The notes under the pieces: generated by a model
The model's input: only the letters and a program-made list of their open reading frames with translations
The model's database searches: none
Told to the model about the DNA's origin: nothing
Made by a program: the position numbers and the translations under genes
Shown: piece by piece, positions 60,429-64,000 of the stretch
Position numbering within the stretch: position 1 is the first letter of the stretch
Layout of the letters: every line of letters starts with the position of its first letter
Source of the DNA: an uncultured Bacteroides sp.
GTDB taxonomy: Bacteria > Bacteroidota > Bacteroidia > Bacteroidales > Bacteroidaceae
Direction of reading: 5' to 3'
Assembly (NCBI RefSeq): GCF_963678845.1
Contig: NZ_OY787464.1
Span: forward strand, 496,001-560,000
Length of the DNA stretch: 64,000 nucleotides

Positions 60429-61124
60429 TTATATACAGTCGGTAAAAAGCTCTGATTGTTCCATTCTGGAAACAATATACCCTGCCGGATATTTGTCTAC
60501 GCCTTTAATTACCTCTTTTACAATATCTGTTTTATCTTTTCCAGTTACAAAAAAGAAAACATTACGTGCATGAATAATAGGCAAACCAGTCAAAGCAATA
60601 CGCTTCACACCTGTTTGAGGATTCACACTCACAGCATAAGTCTCTGGAGAAATCAATAAAGAATCTTGTCCGGGAAATATAGAAGAAGTATGTCCATCAG
60701 CACCAATGCCCAGAAGTATGCAATCAAATACCGGATACATTACATGCTTTATCAATAGATTATCTATCAAGGCCGAGTATCTTTTTGCTTCCACCTCGGG
60801 AGAATCTTCTCCATGAATACGGTGAATCTGCAAATCAGATAAAGGTACCTTATCAAGAAGTATTCGTTTGGTCATTCCATAATTACTTTCCGGATGGCCG
60901 GGAGGTACACAACGCTCATCAACCCAATAAAGTTGCATTTTCTTCCAGGGGATAACCTCCTTATATTCCTCTGCCCACAATCTAAAAAGTCCCGCGGGAG
61001 TATTTCCTCCGGAAAGTGCCAGATGAAAGTTCTTTTCTGCAGACTGATTTATCTTTTCTAAAAGAGCTTTTGTAAGTCCGTGCGCAGCTTCCAGAGAGAA
61101 TGGATATTTATTTATTTTTATCAT
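60429..61124 (-). CDS. pgl: 6-phosphogluconolactonase
   Basis: A 231-residue cytoplasmic enzyme that hydrolyses 6-phosphogluconolactone, the second step of the oxidative pentose phosphate pathway. It is of the DevB/SOL type: LALSGGNTPAGLFRLWAEEY, YWVDERCVPPGHPESNYGMTKRILLDKV and LLGIGADGHTSSIFPG are the family's sugar-phosphate-binding segments. It starts 9 bases after the zwf stop, as the last gene of the gnd-zwf-pgl operon. Length is usual for the family. Confidence 0.96.
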   Translation of the reverse strand: MIKINKYPFSLEAAHGLTKALLEKINQSAEKNFHLALSGGNTPAGLFRLWAEEYKEVIPWKKMQLYWVDERCVPPGHPESNYGMTKRILLDKVPLSDLQIHRIHGEDSPEVEAKRYSALIDNLLIKHVMYPVFDCILLGIGADGHTSSIFPGQDSLLISPETYAVSVNPQTGVKRIALTGLPIIHARNVFFFVTGKDKTDIVKEVIKGVDKYPAGYIVSRMEQSELFTDCI

Positions 61125-61133
61125 CAGTTCTAA

Positions 61134-62660
61134 TTAAAGTTCGCAATATAAGTCTGTATTTGTTAGGTTTTTACACGGATTAGTCCATTCGGCACCATGT
61201 TCATGCATCATTGCTTCGGACTCTCTTGGTCCCCAGGTTCCTGCCGGATAACCATATACTGGCATCTCTGGATGTTTATTCCAGAAATCAAGTACAGGAG
61301 TAAAGAACTGCCAACTAGCTTCTACCGCATCGCTGCGAGTAAAGAGTGTAGGATCGCCCATTATACAATCTTCAATTAAACGGGCATAAGCATCTCCCGG
61401 AGAAAGCTCTCCCAAACTGTTGTAACTAAAATCCATAGCAACCTGATCAATATCAAATCCTGAGCCAGGGACTTTCATTCCGAATTTAAGCACAATGCCT
61501 TCATTGGGCTGAATTCGTATAATAAGTTGATTACCAACAGGACAAACGCCATCCAGACAATTAAATAACTGATAAGGAGTTGGCTTGAAATGAACAACAA
61601 CTTCGCTCACTTTTGTAGGCATGTATTTTCCTGTACGAATATAAAATGGTACCCCACTCCATCGCCAGTTATTAATATTCAGTCGCATTGCCAGATAAGT
61701 TTCCGTACGCGACAAAGGATCAATATCTTTCTCTTCACGATATCCTTTCTTTGATTCAGAAGCTGTATATTGTCCGCGTACAATATGCTCTTTCATATCA
61801 ACTTCTGTAAGCGGAGCCAATGCCTGATAAACTCTCAACACTTCGTCTCTGAAACTATCGGCATTAAAAGCCATAGGCGGTTCCATTGCTGTAATGGCCA
61901 ATAACTGAATAAGGTGATTCTGCACCATGTCTCGCAAAGTCCCTATTCCATCAAAATAATTTCCTCTCTCTTCAACACCCATATTCTCAACAGCAGTAAC
62001 TTCCACGTAATCAATATAGTTTCTATTCCATATAGGCTCAAAAATACTATTAGAAAAGCGAAAGGCAAGTATATTCTGTACAGTCTCTTTCCCGAGAAAA
62101 TGATCTATACGAAAAATCTGGTCTTCTCTGAATACATCCTTATAATAGACATTACTAAGTTCTTTGGCAGAAGCCAGATCATAACCGAAAGGTTTCTCAA
62201 CGATAATTCTTTTCTTTCCATTAATACCTTTATCCAGGTTTAATCCTACTGTTTTAAGGTACTGAGGTATCAGTCCGTAAAGTGAAGGCGGAGTAGCAAG
62301 ATAATAAAGATAATACTCCTGATTTCCAATCATTTTATCCAGCTCCAGTAATTTAGGCTGAAGAAGCAGATAAGCATCCGGATTGGCCGGATCCATAGGG
62401 GAATAATGCAATAAACGAATAAAAGAGTTTATTTGGTTTTCATCCAGCTCTTCTGGTTTTAAGAAACGATGCAGCTGTAAGCGAATACGATCGCGGTAAG
62501 CTTCATCAGTATATACTGTACGTGAAACGCCCAGAATTGCAAAATTCTTGGGCAACCTTTTATATTTATGTAAAATATAAAGGGATGGCATCAGTTTGCG
62601 GCGAGTGAGATCACCCGATGCACCAAAGATAACCATTACCATACTATCTGGTTTTTCCAT
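61134..62660 (-). CDS. zwf: Glucose-6-phosphate 1-dehydrogenase
   Basis: A 508-residue enzyme oxidising glucose-6-phosphate to 6-phosphogluconolactone with NADP. The nucleotide loop is IFGASGDLTRRKLMPSLY near the N-terminus; the active site RIDHFLGKETVQN and the substrate-binding GKRIIVEKPFGYDL are intact. ATG 62660 (MEKPDSMV) is preferred; the frame opens three codons earlier from a TTG. It lies 12 bases after gnd and 9 before pgl, so the three pentose phosphate enzymes are one operon. Confidence 0.97.
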   Translation of the reverse strand: MEKPDSMVMVIFGASGDLTRRKLMPSLYILHKYKRLPKNFAILGVSRTVYTDEAYRDRIRLQLHRFLKPEELDENQINSFIRLLHYSPMDPANPDAYLLLQPKLLELDKMIGNQEYYLYYLATPPSLYGLIPQYLKTVGLNLDKGINGKKRIIVEKPFGYDLASAKELSNVYYKDVFREDQIFRIDHFLGKETVQNILAFRFSNSIFEPIWNRNYIDYVEVTAVENMGVEERGNYFDGIGTLRDMVQNHLIQLLAITAMEPPMAFNADSFRDEVLRVYQALAPLTEVDMKEHIVRGQYTASESKKGYREEKDIDPLSRTETYLAMRLNINNWRWSGVPFYIRTGKYMPTKVSEVVVHFKPTPYQLFNCLDGVCPVGNQLIIRIQPNEGIVLKFGMKVPGSGFDIDQVAMDFSYNSLGELSPGDAYARLIEDCIMGDPTLFTRSDAVEASWQFFTPVLDFWNKHPEMPVYGYPAGTWGPRESEAMMHEHGAEWTNPCKNLTNTDLYCEL

Positions 62661-62672
62661 AACATTCAAAGT

Positions 62673-64000
62673 TTAAGCATTGTAACTTCCGGATTTTGTA
62701 TCCCCCCCTTGTCCGGTCCAGTTCTCATGAGAGAATACTCCACGGGGCAAATCAACTCTTTCAAAAGTATGGGCTCCAAAATAATCTCTTTGTGCCTGAA
62801 CTAAATTGGCCGGCAAGCGATCTGTAGTCAAAGAATAAAAATAATTAAGTGCTGATGAAAATGCAGGCACTGGTAATTCCTCTTTAGCTGCTACAGAAAT
62901 AAGCTTCTTCCAATAGGGCAATGCCTCACAAATATCATCTTTGAAATAGGGAGCCAATAAAAGATTGGACAGATGTCTGTCCTCATCAAATGCTTTTGCT
63001 ATTTCGTTCAGGAAAGAAGAACGAATAATACAACCTCCCCGCCATATTCTGGCAATAGAAGCCAGATTGAGCTTCCATCCAAATTGCTCGGACGCTTGCT
63101 TGAGCACATTAAACCCTTGCGCATAAGAGACTAACTTGGAAGCATAAAGAGAATGGTATATTTCTTTTATTAATTCATCTTCAGGATATGTTTTTTCAGA
63201 GGGTTGCCTGTTATAAGCGTGAGAAGCCTCAACACGAAGTTCTTTTCGGGCAGAAAGGCTTCTTTCAAAAACTGCTGTAGAGATAAGATTTAGCGGCATT
63301 CCCAATTCCATAGCATTGATAACCGACCACTTCCCAGTACCTTTCTGTCCGGCTGTATCTAAAATCTTGTCGATAAGATATTCCCCTTCGGCATCTTTGT
63401 GCCTTAAAATATTAGATGTAATCTCTACCAGATAGCTCTTTAACTTGCCTTCGTTCCAGGTTGCAAAATGGGCAGCCATTTCTTCATTAGAAGATTCCAA
63501 AAGGCGTTTCATTACGAAGTAAGCTTCTGAAATTAATTGCATATCGCCATATTCAATGCCATTATGAATCATCTTCACGAAATGTCCCGAGCCACCTCCA
63601 CCTATCCATTCACAACAAGGGGAATCATCTTCGGCTTTCGCAGCAATGCTTTGCAGAATGGGACGCACATCAAACCATGCTCCAGCAGATCCTCCAGGCA
63701 TAATTGACGCTCCATTCAAAGCCCCTTCTTCACCTCCCGACACACCGGCTCCGACAAAAAGGAAACCTTTTTCTTCTACTAGCTTAACTCTTCGTGCAGT
63801 ATCTTCATAATTGGAATTTCCTCCGTCTATCAAAATATCGCCGGAAGAAAGAAACGGCAAAAGTTGTTCAATAACTTCGTCTACCGGACTGCCAGCTCTC
63901 ACCATCATCATAATCTTACGAGGAGTTGATAGGGAATCAACAAGTTCTTCTATGCTTTCAAAGCCAAGTATATTCTTTCCCTTGGCTCGTCCCGTCATTA
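62673..64000 (-). CDS. gnd: 6-phosphogluconate dehydrogenase, decarboxylating (cut by window edge)
   Basis: The reverse frame is open past the window edge, so about 50 N-terminal residues, including the Rossmann dinucleotide motif, are missing. The visible part converts 6-phosphogluconate to ribulose-5-phosphate. Recognisable are GDILIDGGNSNYEDTARR, VGAGVSGGEEGALNGASIMPGG, HFVKMIHNGIEYGDMQLISEAY with the catalytic lysine, GTGKWSVINAMELGMPLNLIS, and the C-terminal RDYFGAHTFERVD. The complete protein should be about 490 residues. It is the promoter-proximal gene of gnd-zwf-pgl among those visible. Confidence 0.96.
   Translation of the reverse strand, partial: MTGRAKGKNILGFESIEELVDSLSTPRKIMMMVRAGSPVDEVIEQLLPFLSSGDILIDGGNSNYEDTARRVKLVEEKGFLFVGAGVSGGEEGALNGASIMPGGSAGAWFDVRPILQSIAAKAEDDSPCCEWIGGGGSGHFVKMIHNGIEYGDMQLISEAYFVMKRLLESSNEEMAAHFATWNEGKLKSYLVEITSNILRHKDAEGEYLIDKILDTAGQKGTGKWSVINAMELGMPLNLISTAVFERSLSARKELRVEASHAYNRQPSEKTYPEDELIKEIYHSLYASKLVSYAQGFNVLKQASEQFGWKLNLASIARIWRGGCIIRSSFLNEIAKAFDEDRHLSNLLLAPYFKDDICEALPYWKKLISVAAKEELPVPAFSSALNYFYSLTTDRLPANLVQAQRDYFGAHTFERVDLPRGVFSHENWTGQGGDTKSGSYNA

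Overview
The window looks like a chromosomal segment of a Bacteroides-type bacterium. The evidence is two SusC/SusD pairs, lipoproteins with acidic residues just after the lipobox cysteine, -7 boxes of the form TAnnTTTG, a 286-residue RpoD, a 950-residue fused fucokinase/GDP-fucose pyrophosphorylase, and an AT-rich base composition. No rRNA, tRNA, CRISPR or prophage was seen. The left edge cuts into what looks like an IS1182-type transposase, and the right edge cuts into gnd.

Layout. 0-1.2 kb: transposase N-terminus and a two-gene cassette of unknown function, one protein with an Rx6H (HEPN-like) motif. 1.3-3.9 kb: a rhamnogalacturonan lyase fused to a YesU-like domain. 4.2-6.7 kb: the AmmeMemoRadiSam pair (radical SAM enzyme facing a MEMO-AMMECR1 fusion). 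7.0 kb: a small BamE-like lipoprotein. 7.4-22.4 kb: one 15-kb, seven-gene operon made only of three fasciclin-domain lipoproteins and two SusC/SusD pairs, with no degradative enzyme. 22.4-23.5 kb: a 1-kb regulatory gap holding a TTGTCTAA operator-like palindrome and four Fnr-box-like palindromes at an exact 23-bp period. 24.5-28.1 kb: dicarboxylate exchanger, asparaginase and porin operon. 28.3-29.8 kb: small exported proteins. 29.9-33.5 kb: cation efflux protein and a class A penicillin-binding protein. 33.7-35.3 kb: a lipoprotein/radical SAM-SPASM pair. 35.7-37.9 kb: gmd-fcl, de novo GDP-fucose synthesis. 38.0-42.2 kb: outer-membrane barrel, LytS-like kinase and LytTR regulator in one operon, preceded by four TGTACA palindromes at an exact 22-bp period. 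42.8-47.2 kb: a small exported protein, a clostripain-family peptidase and the fucose-salvage enzyme Fkp. 47.4-53.8 kb: rpoD, htrA and a murein-peptide operon (NlpC/P60, Ala-Glu epimerase, transglutaminase-like). 54.45-54.83 kb: RNase P RNA. 54.9-56.2 kb: YihY/BrkB membrane protein. 56.2-60.4 kb: outer-membrane barrel, DUF4270, kelch and DUF4907 proteins. 60.4-64 kb: the oxidative pentose phosphate operon gnd-zwf-pgl.

How parts fit together. GDP-fucose can be made de novo (Gmd, Fcl) or from salvaged fucose (Fkp), both encoded within 10 kb; this nucleotide sugar feeds capsule and glycoprotein fucosylation in Bacteroides. The asparaginase operon can convert external asparagine to aspartate and exchange it for a C4-dicarboxylate. 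The NlpC/epimerase/transglutaminase genes fit breakdown of murein peptides. The most novel-looking parts are the fasciclin/SusCD operon, the two four-copy periodic palindrome arrays and the lipoprotein/radical SAM pair. Several start codons were moved inward from the longest reading frame, because the extra codons begin with TTG, contain a promoter, or precede a clear signal peptide.
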